Source: Archilochus colubris (lineage: Eukaryota; Chordata; Aves; Apodiformes; Trochilidae). From it: 64,000 nt of DNA. Shown here piece by piece: positions 1-13,755 of this stretch. The translations under genes were made by a program, and so were the position numbers. The DNA is taken from positions 26,413,505-26,477,504 of the forward strand of contig CM041115.1 in the NCBI GenBank assembly GCA_023079485.1, in the 5' to 3' direction. Numbering within the stretch: the first letter of the stretch is position 1; the number at the start of each line of letters is the position of its first letter. A model generated the notes under the pieces. The model searched no databases and was not told where the DNA came from. It worked only from the letters and a program-made list of their open reading frames with translations.

Positions 1-1130
1 TTGTCATTCTGTGCCTTATGACAATTGAGCTATATTTAAAGACTATATCAAGGGAAGAGACTTTGCCTATTTCAAAGTTTTTCACTTAACAGGCTTCTTA
101 ATTTGACTTAAAAGGAAATAAGTATGTTTATGTGTATCTCTGAATACAAGGCTTTCCTGAGAGTCCTGAAAGTTGACAAGATGTTATTGTTTCAGCTAAC
201 AAAATAAACTTAAAAATTCCATCAGCTGTTTGAAAGTGTGGCATAAGCATAAAGATAAAAGCTCTGAAACAGGTTTTAAAAAAACTATTAACATAATTTT
301 TGCAATACACTGTAGTTAGTTTTATTGTCCCCCCAAAATACCTTTCTATAAAATTTTCTTGAACTCACCTGGAACTATAAATTATCTGGTTCTAGCAGTT
401 CAGGGTGTTACAGTTCTGCAGTAGCACATAAGCTCTTGAACTTGTCTGGAAATGATACAAGGGCAGGTAAGATGGAGAAAACACTTCTGACATAAGAGCT
501 CCATTCACTCCCTGCTCTCTGCTGAAAAATGTGCTGATTTTAATTCATGTTTTTTAGCAAATGTTTCATGTTTTCCATTTTTGTGGGTAAATACAGAGTA
601 AATACTCAATATTGACACAATTTACTGAACCCTATAATCATTCTTTGAAAGAAGTAACCTCTAAGAAAATGAGAAGTGGCTTTATAAGGGTAATATTTTT
701 ATAACTTGGCCAACCACAACTAATTTAACACTATTGCTTTGCTTAAGAGAGCTCAAAATTTGTGTGGCACTTGTCTTTCATGTGCTACTAAAATACTTTT
801 AACTGTAATCTTAACAGAATCTAATTACTTTTTTGAAAACAGTCTTTCAAGGTCTAGATGTACTTACTCATTTCAAACTTAAGCACTGCTACCAGTCCAT
901 ATTTATATAACTGAATTTTTAAAAGATCAAAGGTTATGAGATGCTCAGCATTTGGAAAGCAAAATGCCTGCCTGTAACATAACCAGGCATCTAACTTGAG
1001 ACACTAAGGGTTGAAAACCTCTAAATAACTGTTCAGACATCCCCATTCTTACTGAGTTTATTTGGATTGCTCAATACCTTATGAAGTTATGATTGAAAAA
1101 TCTGAATATGGGGTATATTAAGAATTTAGA

Positions 1131-1440
1131 GAGCTTATGCCGTGTACGATGGGCGAGTCACAAGGCCCAACTATGCTGAGGCGGCAAAACCGCAGCAACC
1201 CAAAGGAAATGCTGCAGGAGAGAGGGAAGTGGCAGGTTCTGACCAATATGGGTCGGTTCTGTCTCGGCGTGGGCAGAGACCACAGTGACAGTGGCCCAGA
1301 CCCCTGTCACAGACAAGTGCAGCCCCCAAGGAGTGAGGAGAAGAGGGTGGGAAGCAGGGCAGGAGGGAGGTGTGAAGCAGTTCAGAAGCACGTCGGGGGT
1401 GTGGGGTGAGGTGAGGTGATCCCTCCTGGGGGCAGAGGAG
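1131..1440. other. GC-rich unclassified block
   Basis: A 300-bp block much richer in G and C than the AT-rich intron around it, adjoining the 3' side (in element orientation) of the CR1 endonuclease fragment. Open frames exist on both strands, but neither translation resembles a family I know. It may be an unrecognised transposable-element piece, for example part of an LTR. I do not call a gene here. Confidence 0.3.
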
Positions 1441-2260
1441 AATTTAAGTAGCAGTCATTGGCTTTCCAGAAGCATGTTTCCTCTCGGGCAAAAACTGTTG
1501 TCAGAAGGAATGGGGCGACCCAGACAGAGGTCCCACACAAACAGAGCTGTCCAGGTCTCTGTATTACCTGCTGGAGTGACAACACAGTAATCGGGCTGGT
1601 TGAAACCCTCCATGAGGGCCAGGGCTTGTGAATGTGAAGGTGTTCCCATTTGTCTGTAGAGGGTCTCATCTGGTCAGTCTTCCTGGACAAGTGGCCTAGA
1701 GCAGATCCCCACTATGATCATCACCTTTCTCTGTCTTCCCCTCAGCCTTGATCTGTAAGCTCTTGGTTAGCTCCTCATCCATCCTCAGGTGGGGGCTTCG
1801 TGGATTCCACCTAGTCATAGATGTAGTGGGTGACACCTCTCTCCTCTTTCCCCCTCCCTGTTGTTCCTAAAAAGCTTGTACCCATCCATTTGCATGCTGC
1901 AGTCATGGATGTCATCCCACCAGTCTCAGCAATACAGTGTCAGCATCACAGCCCTGCAGGCTTGCATATGTCTGCAGCTCCTCTTGTTTGTTCCCATACT
2001 GCATACATTTGCATAGTGGCCTTTAAACTGGGCTCCCTTTGAAGCTGACTTACTGGCTTTTTTTTTCACTTCTGCTGTCCTGTGATCCTGCTCGCAGCCC
2101 ACAGCATCTAGTACTGGCATTGGCCTCAAAGTACAAGCAGGGGGATGGAGTGAGAATCCCTAGCCCAGCAACTGTAGTTTTAAGCCCTCTTTACTAGGTT
2201 GGCAAGCCTATTGCCAAAGATGCCCTCCCCCTTCTCTGAGAGAGGAGCTGCAGCCCCTAG
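1441..2260 (-). mobile_element. CR1 LINE fragment, endonuclease region of ORF2
   Basis: Read on the minus strand, this contains recognisable CR1 ORF2 endonuclease stretches: a DWWDD-IHDCS block near 1905-1925, MDGYKLFR near 1875-1895, and a QALALMEGFNQPDYC block near 1590-1630. CR1 is a non-LTR retrotransposon whose ORF2 encodes an apurinic-like endonuclease followed by reverse transcriptase. Stops and frameshifts break the frame, so it is dead. It carries only the 5' endonuclease part and lacks the reverse transcriptase and 3' tail. That is the reverse of the usual 5'-truncated CR1 copies, so it is probably a piece of a longer insertion later cut by deletion. Confidence 0.75.
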
Positions 2261-3544
2261 AAGACCAGGTCTTCTCAGAATATAAATGATGTATAGAATC
2301 GCTTGTGAACATATATTCAGTCTTCAGAACATTTCTTTCTGAAGAAGATAGGAATACTTATTTAGTTTATAATTACAGAATGAAAATTATGTTCTTAGGT
2401 ATTTGTCTTATCAGTGAGGACAAGGTAATAAATTGGTGTTTATCAGTATTACTGTGCTGACCAGGTATTCTTGTATTTAATTGGAGATCTGGCCATTAGA
2501 AGATGATACAGGATAAGTAAAAAGTTTACTATAAGAAGAACTGTAGAGGTAATAAAATATTATGTATATTAAGAATGCAGTTTTTTTAAGAACTTAATTC
2601 CAACACTGCTTCTTAGCTTCCTTCACATCAACAGAGCAGTTCATGCAAAAATGTTGTTTCATCAGGGAGCTTTTTTGGGGCATACCAGCTACAAGCACAC
2701 TCACTGAGTATGTTGTGGAGATGATTTGTTTCAGTTGGATCATGCTGGTCACTGAAATCAGAAATAATTTCTGGATTGCATTTTGTCACCTGCATGCAGT
2801 GATGTACACTGAGAATTCTGCCTCTGTGTGATTACATATGTATGTGTTCATATAACTGAGGTAAAAAGCATTCTGAACAGAGACCTTGTGAGATCTTTTT
2901 CACAAGCCTAGAAAAAAACACAAAGCTACTGCAAAGGTCTGAAAATGAGTCATAAAGGAAAAACTGGGAGATTAATGTGTTTTATTTATTTTTGTTTTTT
3001 TTTAATAATTTCTAAATTAAAATACTTAATTCCAAAACATCCAGTCACCTGCAGAGTTAACACCAAACTAAGTGATGTTCTTTTAACATGGGGTAAAGTT
3101 AATTTGTAAATCTTATTTAAAAACTAGGTTGTAAAACAAACAAAAAAAGCAATTATTAATCTATAAAAATTGTACCCTGGTTTTCTGGCACAGGTTCCTT
3201 GAGGAGTGTGAGCTGTTAGTAACATGGTGACAAATAAGCATTAGTCACAGATAATAGATGCTAGAAGGCATAGTCTTGTTTATAAGCATTGTTCTAGCTG
3301 TTGATGCATTTTAACACATGCTAACTTGATATTCAAATGTACAAAAAATTTTTTTCAACAGTATGTAATGAGTGTTCAAATTGGGTAAAATGCTCACTGT
3401 TATCTCACCTGTTATCACTGGGTTTTTTTCTCATGTTAAATTGAAATTGTCTTGCATGTTCATTTTCAGCTTTCCCTTCATCTACACGTTTCTGAGTTAA
3501 TGTTACATCTTTATTTTAATTTTTCCATTAATTTTTCTCTTCAG

Positions 3545-3838
3545 GTGCAATCTAGCTCCTGTGGTGGAGTTTGCTGCCGATGTGGGAACTAAATCTGATT
3601 TTATTACCATGAATCCGTCAGTTATACAAAGAGCATTTGGAGACTTTCAAAATGAGAGTGACAGAGAAAAATTTGTGCGTAGACTATCCATGCTGAATGA
3701 CAGTGTCCTTTGGATCCCTGCATTCATGACCAAAGGCGGAGAGAAGCATGTGGAGTGGGTTAATGCACTAATCCTTAAGAATAAATTGAAAGTGCGAACT
3801 GCCTATCCATCACTGAGACTTATTCATGCTGTCAGAGG
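3545..3838 (+). CDS. ST8SIA4: ST8SIA4 coding exon 4 (alpha-2,8-polysialyltransferase)
   Basis: This exon encodes residues C169 to R265 in human numbering, with split codons at both ends (R168 and G266). It follows TCAG and ends at a perfect GG|GTAAGT donor. ST8SIA4 (PST, CAZy GT29) is a Golgi type II membrane enzyme that polymerises alpha-2,8-sialic acid on carriers such as NCAM. The segment begins in the C-terminal half of sialylmotif L ([19 protein letters not shown]). It carries the two N-glycosylation sequons NES (N204) and NDS (N219), and ends with most of the basic polysialyltransferase domain ([19 protein letters not shown], from residue 246). The motif text distinguishes it from ST8SIA2 and ST8SIA3. 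Differences from the human sequence as I recall it are V195I, G201D, R203Q, H213R and V230T. The frame is intact. Exons 1-3 lie left of the window. Confidence 0.96.
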
Positions 3839-6800
3839 GTAAGTGTCTGGAAAAGACTGGTCTGTACAATGAAGCTCATAACTAGAATTCCTAGCAGTCA
3901 GAAAAATACTCAAGTAAAATGTTAAAAGGAGTATATTTCCATTATTGTTGTACTGGATTGCATTTATGATCAAATAAGGTTTTTTGTTAATTTATGTTGT
4001 TGTCCACCAACTTACCCTGCAAATAACTGAAATACATTAGCACGGTATCTTTTCACTTTGGCTTTTATGTACAGATTTTTTTAATATCACCGTAGTGATA
4101 AATGATTGAAAAGTAATCGCTAAATTGTAAAATCACGGGAGAATGGAAGTGCTACATGTCTTCTTTTGGGTAAGACTGTGGAGATAAAGGATGTAATTTA
4201 AATTGCATAGGTCACAAACATTTAAATAATGAGCTCTTTTCTAAAATCTCTAGGACTTTGTAGCAATTTCTCTCTTTTTTGAGTTTGGATGCTTGGGCAA
4301 TTAAAAAACATGGATTAGAATCCCTGTAAACACTAGTGTAACCAGTTGTTTTAAAAAGCCAAAAAGCATCCATACTTAGTGCAAAGATTTTTTTCAACCC
4401 CATAACTAACAAGACGGTCAGGTGAAGGCTATTGTGTCATTGTCACTACAAGTAAGAGTATACAGAGCTATGCATGATCTGTTTGTATAATGAATTATAG
4501 CAGTACAACTGTAGTCAATTTGAATTCTTTGAACTATGCTGTCTGTTGTGGGGTTTGAGGAGATGTTACTTAGAGGTACTCTTAGGAGTATTAGTATTTG
4601 CTTGTACACCAGTTACTGAACGTGTATCTGACTAAAACCTTGCTTCTGTTACAGTAGTGGGGATAAGGTTGAAGAGGGTGTTTGAATTGTTACCTCAAGG
4701 AAATTTAAGAATATGAGACTAAAGCTTAGAAAGGTCTTGCTCCTCAGGATACTAGGAGAAAGTGAATACACTTTTCTCCTTCTGCCACATCTCAAATAGA
4801 TAAACTGCTGAGTTCCTCACACGGTGCATTTCTGGCACAGGAAAAAAAATAATCTGTTCCTTTTGGAATTTGGAAAACTTTTGGAAACACTTCAATTTTT
4901 GTCTGAGTTGTCTAGTTTCTGTAGTTGTTTGGATAGTTGTTCTATTAAACAGTCACATTTTAGCTATTTCTAGGCCTTGATGGTGTTGAATTTTCAAGTA
5001 TTCAAAATGGTGATTATTAATGGATAGGTGTAGTGGTATTTGTGTGTGTGTATAAAGCTGAATAGACAAGATGACCTCAAGTCTAAAAACAGCTGCCCTT
5101 ATTTCTACCTGGGCAAGATTCTAAAATGTGAATCGTAATTCAGAAAATTAAATCTTTCAGTTGGCCAACTTGAAGGAACTTTAGGGTGCTGTGTGTTAAA
5201 AATGAGAACTAGAACTTACAGAAGAAGGGGAACAAAACCTCTGTCATCAGAATTGGTGTTGAAACCTTAGACTATACCATTTCAGATTATATGTACCAGA
5301 GTCAATGGATACAACTGCACACATTTTTTAGATTATTCCTCCAGTTCAAACTTCCTTGTTTAATCACCTTGCTTTCCTTTTTTTGTTCCTTTGTAGCTGA
5401 AGTAACTGTGTATCACTCATAGCTGTTATTTTTTGTAATTTGAGTAAGAAAAGAACAAGTACAATTTATCTTTGGTCTGTCTTGGCTTTATGAAGCTAGG
5501 TGCTTAAGGTGAATTATGTCTCTACAAATCAACTTTCAAAGTGATACAGTTATCAGTAATACTTTTGTAACAAATAATTGTTAGATCTTTTACAGAGCTT
5601 TGAAACACCAACCCAAATACGTAACAACTTAAAAAGAGTGAGATTTTTTGTTAGGTCATGCCAGAGACCTAATTCTGTAGAGCTATTTCTCAACTTGACA
5701 GATACTCTTATGGAAACTGATTAAAGGGGCAATTTTATGCTTAATAAGATAAAATATTCCATTAAGCTGTTTCAGAAAGCCTATGCACCCACAGCTGTAC
5801 CTGTGAATATGGTATACCACAGGGCTATGCCATATCTGTATAATTCAGGTGGGGCAAATGGGGCTTTTATTTGAAACTTTAACATATTATACTGCACCCG
5901 CAGGTCTCCCTAATCTAGATGTGTAAAACACACTGATACAGGACTGACAGCTGCATGAAAAAGATAGCTGTCCAAAAATGTTACTGTTATAATGTCTTCC
6001 TTTTTTGGGAGAACAAATTCCCATGTAAATTTAAATTCATATTCAGCATTTTTGGATTTAATGCAACCAAAATTTTATTAAACATATGGAAATGCAGTGT
6101 GTTAGGGGTTAAATAATCAAGTAACTAATAATCAAACAAGGTCATAATTCCAGCCTGAAAATTAAGTACTAATTGACACATTTGATGCTGAAGGATGCAG
6201 AATGATGGTCAGAAGTTTTGTAAACTGTTGTCTATTACTTTTTGTGTGTATCATACTGACAAATTGTTCAGGCAGATTAGGTTTTTTGTTCATTAGTTTT
6301 TCAAGCATAAAGCATAGACAGTTTTTAAAGACAGAACACTGTCCCTCTTAGGCTTCTATACTGATCTAAGCTGGCCAAATTTTATATTCCTATGTACTGT
6401 TTTACACAGTAATACAGCAGTGTTGCTGAAATCCCATACGACAGTGAAATTCTCTCTTATTTTTCCTTCTCTGTTAATGAAATAAACTTCACTGAGCAGC
6501 ACATAGTATTTGGAAGTTGCTCTTGATCAAACAGTGGAATAATGACTGCATTCTGAGATAATTTTGAAGAGCTATTTTTTCCTATTCATTTTTGTGCTTT
6601 TTGAGTCATAAAAAAAGTAATATCGTGTTCGGAAAAGAAATTGCTTTTCTGCAGATTTCATACCTTATTAAGCTTTTGTGAGTGATGGCCACTCCTCTAA
6701 TATCTCAGAGCGACTACAATTTTTGAGAACAGGTTATATAAATACTAAGTTCACCATGATAACAATTTTTTTTTCATAATGTACTATATTTTCAATGGCC

Positions 6801-9092
6801 ATTCGATTAAATTTTTTTCTTCAGTAGACTACGATCAAGCTAGCAATTTATTGTCTCTATTTTGCTTGTGTACCTCTTGGTCAACAAGTTTGTATTTCAA
6901 GTTAGAATATTGAATTTGGAAAGTGATCTGGGGGCAGTTGCATAACTTTAAAGGAAGTGTTTCTAAAAGCAGTTTTATGGAACTTTTAATGTAATTGTGG
7001 ACACATTAATGACAAAATAGTTGAGGTAATGAATAGGTCACCAAGTTAAATATGGAACTATTATATATAAATGAAGATTAAACTGATTAAAATTATTTGC
7101 TCTCTGACACCACTGCCAGGAAGGCTAATTACATAGCGAGCAAACCACTCAATTTTTCTTTTCTTTTTAAGATTAATCTAAGAACAAATTTCAGAATTTT
7201 TTATTTCTTAATGTGCCTGAGATTTAATGCTGAACTCTTTCATTAGAACTATTTCTAATAACTCTTTGAGGTGTGGGCAGTGTCTGCATAGAATCTGTTC
7301 TCGGTAGCAGGGCTCTAATGGAATATGAATTAGCAGGCAGGCAGGAACTGACCTGAGGGGATTAGATTCCCGATCTTCTTGTTTACTTCCAATGGTGGCA
7401 GGCAACCAAACCTGGAAGCAGGATCAGCAGATGCTGTCTTCTGTGGATCCTGCCTTTCTGTCCCCTGAAGGCAGCAGAGAGAGCTCTGGGGACCAAGCAT
7501 GTTGTTGGTACATTAGGTGAAGGCTAGAGTTAATTTCCAAAGCCTTGCACAGCATTTCTCCTGCTGTTCTGCTGTTGGTGGTGAGTATTTGCTGAAGAAG
7601 TAGAACACCAACACCCACCCCCATCCCTCCAAGCAGTGTGGTCTTTTACAGTGCAGAAGAACTCTCAGAAGTTATTCCCCAGGTTTCCTCTCCCAACAGC
7701 TCAAAACAAAGCAACAAAGTTCTCACACTCATTCATGTGTAATGTTTTCTTGGCTCTTCTCTCTGGTGGAGCCATCCTATGATCTAAGTCACTCAGCAGC
7801 AATATCCATAAAATTGCTCCACCTAAGGTTGCTTCTCATAAGATTTCTTCCCTTCTGTGGGTATGGAACAATTCTGTAGACATCCTGTGGGATTCCCTTG
7901 TGTTCAACTGATTTCCTCCTTGCTACTGCCTGCGTAAGAGCTGTATTAAAGTTGTTCCTGCATTAAACATGGCAGGATTCCCACTGAAATCTGTGTTTTT
8001 TTCTGTAAAGAGTATGCTGTGCCTATTTATGGTCACTTTTCAGCGCACAGACTTTTTTCCTTTAATAGTGAAATCAAACAGCTGCTGTTTGAATATGGTG
8101 ACCTTTTACACAGTGTCACCATGGCTCCAGTCCTTTGCTGTGGGAATTACTGGAAAAATACTCAGAGAAATACAGACATGCAGAAATCAAATAGTTCTCC
8201 ATCAGCTCTTGTATTATGAAGAAACAATTGCTGAGAACAATCTATACTGTAAATATTGGTATTTCTTTTCTTACCATTAACAAACTTTTCCTTTTGGTCT
8301 TTACCAATAAAATATATTTCATAAGAAAAGACATTCTGAGACACGTGGATGAATAAATAATCACTGCAGAAATCAAAAGATTACATAAATAGCCATTAAG
8401 CTAAAAATAAAAGACTGTACTTAATATAAAATGGCCATGTCGTTTGCATCATATCATAAAAATACTGAAAATATTAGGAAAAAAATTAATGCATTCCCTA
8501 TTTTTTGTGATTTATAGTGCCATTTTTTATATATTTGAATGTAAAAATAGGAGTTCTGTATTACAGTACCCTTGTGCACTTGCATAAAGCATCAGTAGAG
8601 CTGGTTTTGTTTGATTAATTATGTAGACAAATGTGATTCCAGTTAGTTTGGATTTTCAGAACTTAAATCTGTTGTGTGAAGTTGTTCTTCAGATCCTGAG
8701 ATACATTCCTAATAGGAAAGCAGCAGATGATGATCCTGTTCATGAAGTGGAAACACTCTGGGGTTGATCTTTCAGCCCAGCAGCTAATTAATTCCCAGGG
8801 CTGCAGGACCCATGCGTCCCATGGGGGTGCCTCATCATCTGGTTCAAAGTTTCTTGGGATGAGCTTTTATTTCCTTTGCACAAGTTCTCCTCTTTTATTG
8901 TGTCTCAGGAAGATGTAGCAAGGTCTGCCTAGAAGAGTTTATTCACAGGGGCAAACACAAAGCAAAGGAAAACACAAGGGGAAAACTGAATGTGCACTGA
9001 ACTGTCTGGCTTTTACAGTCTTCATTGCCTGGTCCATTCTGCACAGCTGGCCATGACAAGCCTGGTTTTGCTGATAAGGAGAGAGCCAATTT

Positions 9093-9175
9093 TGTGTGTG
9101 TGTGTGTGGTTTTTTGTTGTTCTTTTTGTTTGTTTGTTTAGGTTTTGTTTGGGGTTTTTTGTTGTTGTTGTTCCT
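9093..9175. repeat. GT- and T-rich low-complexity tract
   Basis: A short (GT)n run at about 9095-9110, followed by T-rich and (GTT)n sequence to about 9175. The open frames reported across it are low-complexity artefacts. Confidence 0.8.
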
Positions 9176-9737
9176 TTTGATGTTGCAACTGCTTTTTTCC
9201 TGACTATCAACAGTGTATATACTTAATTTTGTAAATAAACTTATGCTTCTAAGGTTTAGTTTCAGGTTTCACCTAGAACAGAGCAATAGTATTGGTTATA
9301 AGAAAAATAGGAATTAAATTGCCCTTTCTTCAAGTTTTGCTGTTTAGGTTATCTACAATGTGCAACAAGATAAGTACCTGTTGTTAGCAACTAAGCAGGA
9401 AATAAGCAACAAGTAATTTATTAATGCAAGGTACATGTAGATTTATATTTATTTTGAAAAGTGTTTTGCTATTCTACTATTATTGTTCAGTTTTAGGCAT
9501 TTTAAGGTTTTATTTTCACACGCATAAAACCTCTTTATTTCTGTGTTTCTGAAAACTATAAAGATGTACGAAATTAAGCATGTGTTTTTTAACACATTAA
9601 AAAAATCCTATCTGTGCATCTGAGAAGGCAACAAGAAACAGTTTTTATTGTCTGTCTTTGAGGAGCAAAGCACAGAGGAGACTAAAGTCAATAGAGAACC
9701 ATGTTGGGCAGATCATATTAATAGGATGGGGAGTAGC

Positions 9738-9780
9738 TTTTTTGTTTTTCTTTTTTTTTTTTTCTTTTTTTCTTTTTTTT
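9738..9780. repeat. T-rich low-complexity tract
   Basis: An almost pure T run broken by single C or G bases. It could be a reversed poly(A) tail, but I recognise no element next to it. Confidence 0.8.
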
Positions 9781-10394
9781 GACATGTGAGGTGGGCTCTG
9801 TGGTGATTCTGTATAATTCATGTGGGCATGAGGAAGTTCTGTCAGGTAGCCTTCCTTTTTTAAAGGGGTGTTTCTAAGGTAAAACTTAAAATAACAACAA
9901 TTCTGCTTTATTGTTTTGATGGTAATGTCTACCAAGGCTTTTCAAAGATATGCTAAAACTACAAAACATTATTGAACATAGACAATGGGTAAGTATTAAA
10001 ATGATAGTTGTTAGCCTAATCCTACAGAGAGAGAAAAAGAGAGGAAGGGAGAGGAGAGGAATAAGAAAGATATCTCCCAAGGATCCAGGGGCATCCTGTT
10101 GGTCTTGTGGCAGAGAAGGTGGTCCTGTCCTAGGAGAGGGCAAAGGGGTTACTGTCTCTCCTTCTTTTATGTTATTAATTTCTTGTTGCACCACAGCCAC
10201 CTGCCAATCATTGCTCATCCTGACTTGGTCTGGAAAGTTCTCTCTGAATCCACCATCTCCTTTGTCAGCAGAATTAACAGTTTCTGGTTAAGTGTTTTCC
10301 TCTAATTGTCTCCTCTAATTTACAGTCTTTCCTCCTGTCAAGGAGCTGTTTTTTCTCAAACTTTTTTACTTTCTTCTCATCATGGAAGCTTTAT

Positions 10395-10442
10395 GGCCTC
10401 CCCTCTTGTCAAGGAAGTTTTAAGGCCTCCCCTCTTGTCAAG
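10395..10442. repeat. 19-bp direct repeat, 29-bp period
   Basis: The 19-mer GGCCTCCCCTCTTGTCAAG occurs at 10395-10413 and again at 10424-10442, and a related CTGTCAAGGAG lies upstream at about 10335. Such short internal repeats are common in retroviral LTRs, so the surrounding 10.05-10.6 kb could be a degraded LTR. I cannot assign it to a family. Confidence 0.6.
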
Positions 10443-10889
10443 CTGGCTCTTCTCAAGGCCTTCAAACTGAGACAAATGCATAACTCATCCCACTGGTTAC
10501 ACCCACAAATAAATTCTGTAGCCAAGACCAATCCAGTAACCATGAAGTTTGCTAATGCCACTTGTCTTTGAAGACCCAAGATGTATCATCCCATATAACT
10601 TGATGCAGGATTTTTGTTTGTTCCCAAATTTCTGCTGAATCTGTGGAAATTCTACCAATTTGATCTACATACATGCAACAACTTGTTTATCAGCTGCAAG
10701 CTCAGCTATTTTTATTTAGTTTGGTATCAATATAGCATTTCCTTTTGGTAGGTTCAGGTTAGCTGTCCTGGCTGTGTCCTGTCCCTGCTTTTTGCCCACT
10801 GCCATCTGGTAAATTCTACTGGTTCTAATTATATTTTTTTTTTTCCTTTATAATTGATCCCTTTGCCTGGAAAAAAAAAAAATAGAAAA

Positions 10890-11395
10890 AGAGAGTGACC
10901 CTAAGCCGAAATACAGCTGCTTGTGTTTTGGATTTGTGGGTAAAACAATGTTGGTAACGCACCAACGTTATGGGTGTTGCTGAGCCTCAAAATCTCTCCA
11001 TGTCTCAGTCTCCCTCCACAGGTGAATAGGCTGGCAGTGGGCAAAAAAACCTTAAGGGACACACACAGCCAACTGACATGAGAAAAGGAAAGTGCCATAC
11101 CATCTCGATCAGCAAGAAATAAACCTGTAGTAGTGGAAGAGGGTGGAGGGTTTTCTTCCAAGGTGGCTGTTGTTGAGAGATTAAGAAGGACTGTACTTTG
11201 CTTATGTGCAGTGGTGAGCAATTGCCTGTTTTCCCTATCTTTTATTCAGCTAGTAAGCTGTCTTTATCTTGAGCTCTGAGTTTTCCTGCTTTTCTTTTTC
11301 TTGTTCTCTTCCTTTAGTACACTGAGGAAGGAGCAGGGAGCAAGAGCAGCTGCGTGGGTGTTTGGGAGCTGGGCAGTTGGCCAGGGTGAACCCTC
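10890..11395 (+). mobile_element. Degraded ERVL-type LTR
   Basis: The block follows the order of the avian ERVL LTR: a TGTGTTTTGGATTTGTGGGT-like 5' segment, a run with ACACACAGCCAACTGAC, a GGTGAGCAATTGCCTGT segment, a TTATTCAGCTAGTAAGCTGT segment, and a GC-richer 3' part ending in a GGGAGCTGGGCAGTTGGC-like stretch. No internal retroviral genes flank it, so it is a solo or truncated LTR, and it is strongly diverged. The orientation comes from segment order and the boundaries are approximate. Confidence 0.6.
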
Positions 11396-13755
11396 TGCGT
11401 GGGGGAAGGAATCTGTAATTGCTACATCAGTCAAGTCCAGGCTTTTGAGAGATTAAGGGAAGCCTTTTAGACTGTTCCAGTTTGCATCAAAGAACTAAGA
11501 GGCCAAGTTAGAAAGTGAGAAAAAGGGTGAGCGGTACTTCTATTGCAGATGCTTCGAAGTCATAATTTGCATTCTTTGAAACATAAATTTAGTGTAGTAG
11601 CAGAAGAAAATTGACTTACAGAAAGTCATTGCTACAACCTGCCTTTAATTTTAAACTTAGTTGTACTTTATGGGCTACCAGTAGAATATGAAGATACCCC
11701 TGTCACTTTCTATCGCAACTTTCATACAAGGAAGACTTGTAAAAGGATCCCTGAGAAAAGACTGTAGTAAGAACAAGTGCAAATGCTGGTTTCAGTACAT
11801 TTCAAAGTATAACAAAGGGGTTTTTTTTTTTTCATTTTTTCCATTTCGGTATAGATGTGGGTACACTCAGAAGTGCTGGCAGAGAGGAAGTAGTGGGTGT
11901 ATCAGAAAAATACTGAAACAAACAGGTGGCACCCCTTATGCTTATATTAAAATATTCAGCTTCTTTTGAAATGTAACACACAGACGAGCTCAAAGGGCAG
12001 TATCCTCTTGTCTGTTCCAGACTGCTACCATGTAAAATCTATCTGTGGGGCTCTGCAGACTGAAAGGTTTGTTTGGTGTGGACTTTCTGGATGAGGCCTG
12101 TCTCATCTTCAGTATGTAAGAGACATAGTATAGAAGAAAATGCAGGAGAGAAAAGGCAGACTGACACAACGCTTTCAGAAAATAATTTCAGTGTTAATCT
12201 TTTTTGTAAAGTTGCAGAACTAGCAGTAATTTAAAATCATTAAAGTGGAACCCTGAGGGCTGAAAAAGACAGGATTGAGGAGGGAACCCTTCTGTCAATG
12301 CTGCAGTATGTTTACCTCACTAAACAGTAAGGTACATGTGCCTGCACCAGATGGGAAACTGCATGAAACCTAATAAACACAACTGTGAGCCATGCTGTGG
12401 GCACTGTGTGCCAAGAAGATGGTGCAGCATGGACAGCTATAGGAGATTGCTGTAAGATGGCACTGAAAAGAAAACACACTGCTTTGACCTCCACACCACT
12501 GATGGCAATTGGGATTTTCACTGCCTGCAAAGGATTTGTCCTGGGCTTTCAGAGAGGAATTCGTTCACTGACATCTGTGAGTTTCTCTGAGTCCCCAGGG
12601 ACAATTTGTAATGAGATCATCTACACAGAGATGACACTGGATGGCAGTGGAGTCAATTAGAATGTGAACTGAATTAATCTGGGGAGGGAGAAGGAGAAGT
12701 TTCAGAGGATGTGGGCAGAGAAGTGTTTGGGTTATGTATTTGAAATCTCAGCTCATTGCTGTTGTTAGTAGTGAATATCTGTCTTTTTCCTACTAAATCA
12801 GTTTAGGCTTCTCACTGACAAGGGTGATGCAGAAAGGCTGTTGTAGCAACAAAAGTCTGCCTGAGATTTCCTGCTTTTAGGTCATGGGATTGCTAAACCA
12901 CAGTTGCTATTTTGGTACCATGATCATTATCTGAAACTGAAGCAAAAGAGGAAATTTGTGTATCTCTTTATGTTTTTAATTTCTATAAACTTGTTTGTAT
13001 TAAGTAAAGCAAACTCTGGGAATGAAATATCTGGGAAATGTGCCAATATGTAAACACATTTCATCTCTATAGCTCTGCTGAGTTGAGTAGCTTGAGTTCA
13101 GACTCAAATTGGTGTTAATTACATAGGTGATGGTTGGTTGGTAAAGCCACTGACAATATGCCATGACTTTTAGTAAAAACAGTAAGTCAGTAACATTAAG
13201 ACATTTCAATTTTTGTGTAAAGATTTTATTAAGAAAGAGACAAGTATTTCCTTTCCTTTTGAAATAATATTTTTAAATGCATGAACATAGCATTTGTTTG
13301 TTTTTAACTGCAATCTTACACTTTACTGAACCAGCTACCTGATATGCTTAAGGGTTGTTGTAATTCCTTAATTTAATTATAACAGCAGTAATAATAGTAG
13401 ATGACTATCTGCTGAATACCTCTATTGATACATTTTAAAGTGCATGAAACACACTGAAAGGAAAAGAAGTAAACGAGTTCTAGCATGATATATGATCAGT
13501 CCAGCCTGCAAAGAGCATTCTGAACATGGTAAGTTCACAGGCTACATTTTTTACCACCACTTTTAGTATCAGTGCCATTAATGAAATGCTCTATGGTACA
13601 GGGCACAGTCTTCATCTTGGAATCATCTTTATGATTTTCCTGCTATTGCTTGGACACAGAATGTAATATTCTACAGCAGGGTGCAGAATGTCCAGTAGTT
13701 GTGTTTTTTTCTTCTCTGGGTAAATTTAAGAATTGATAGTGTTAGTTTCTGGAGA

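Larger units (their letters stand above)
1..3544 (+). other. ST8SIA4: ST8SIA4 intron 3 (3' part)
   Basis: AT-rich noncoding sequence that ends in a pyrimidine-rich tract and TCAG at 3541-3544, directly before coding exon 4. Apart from the GC-rich block at about 1131-1440 and the CR1 fragment at about 1441-2260, I see no gene, RNA or repeat in it. The intron begins upstream of the window, so exons 1-3 are not present. Confidence 0.85.

Noticed and set aside
7200..7960. GC-richer stretch as a possible exon or LTR
   Set aside because: Weak composition change only. I could not match it to an LTR, and no open frame has coding features.
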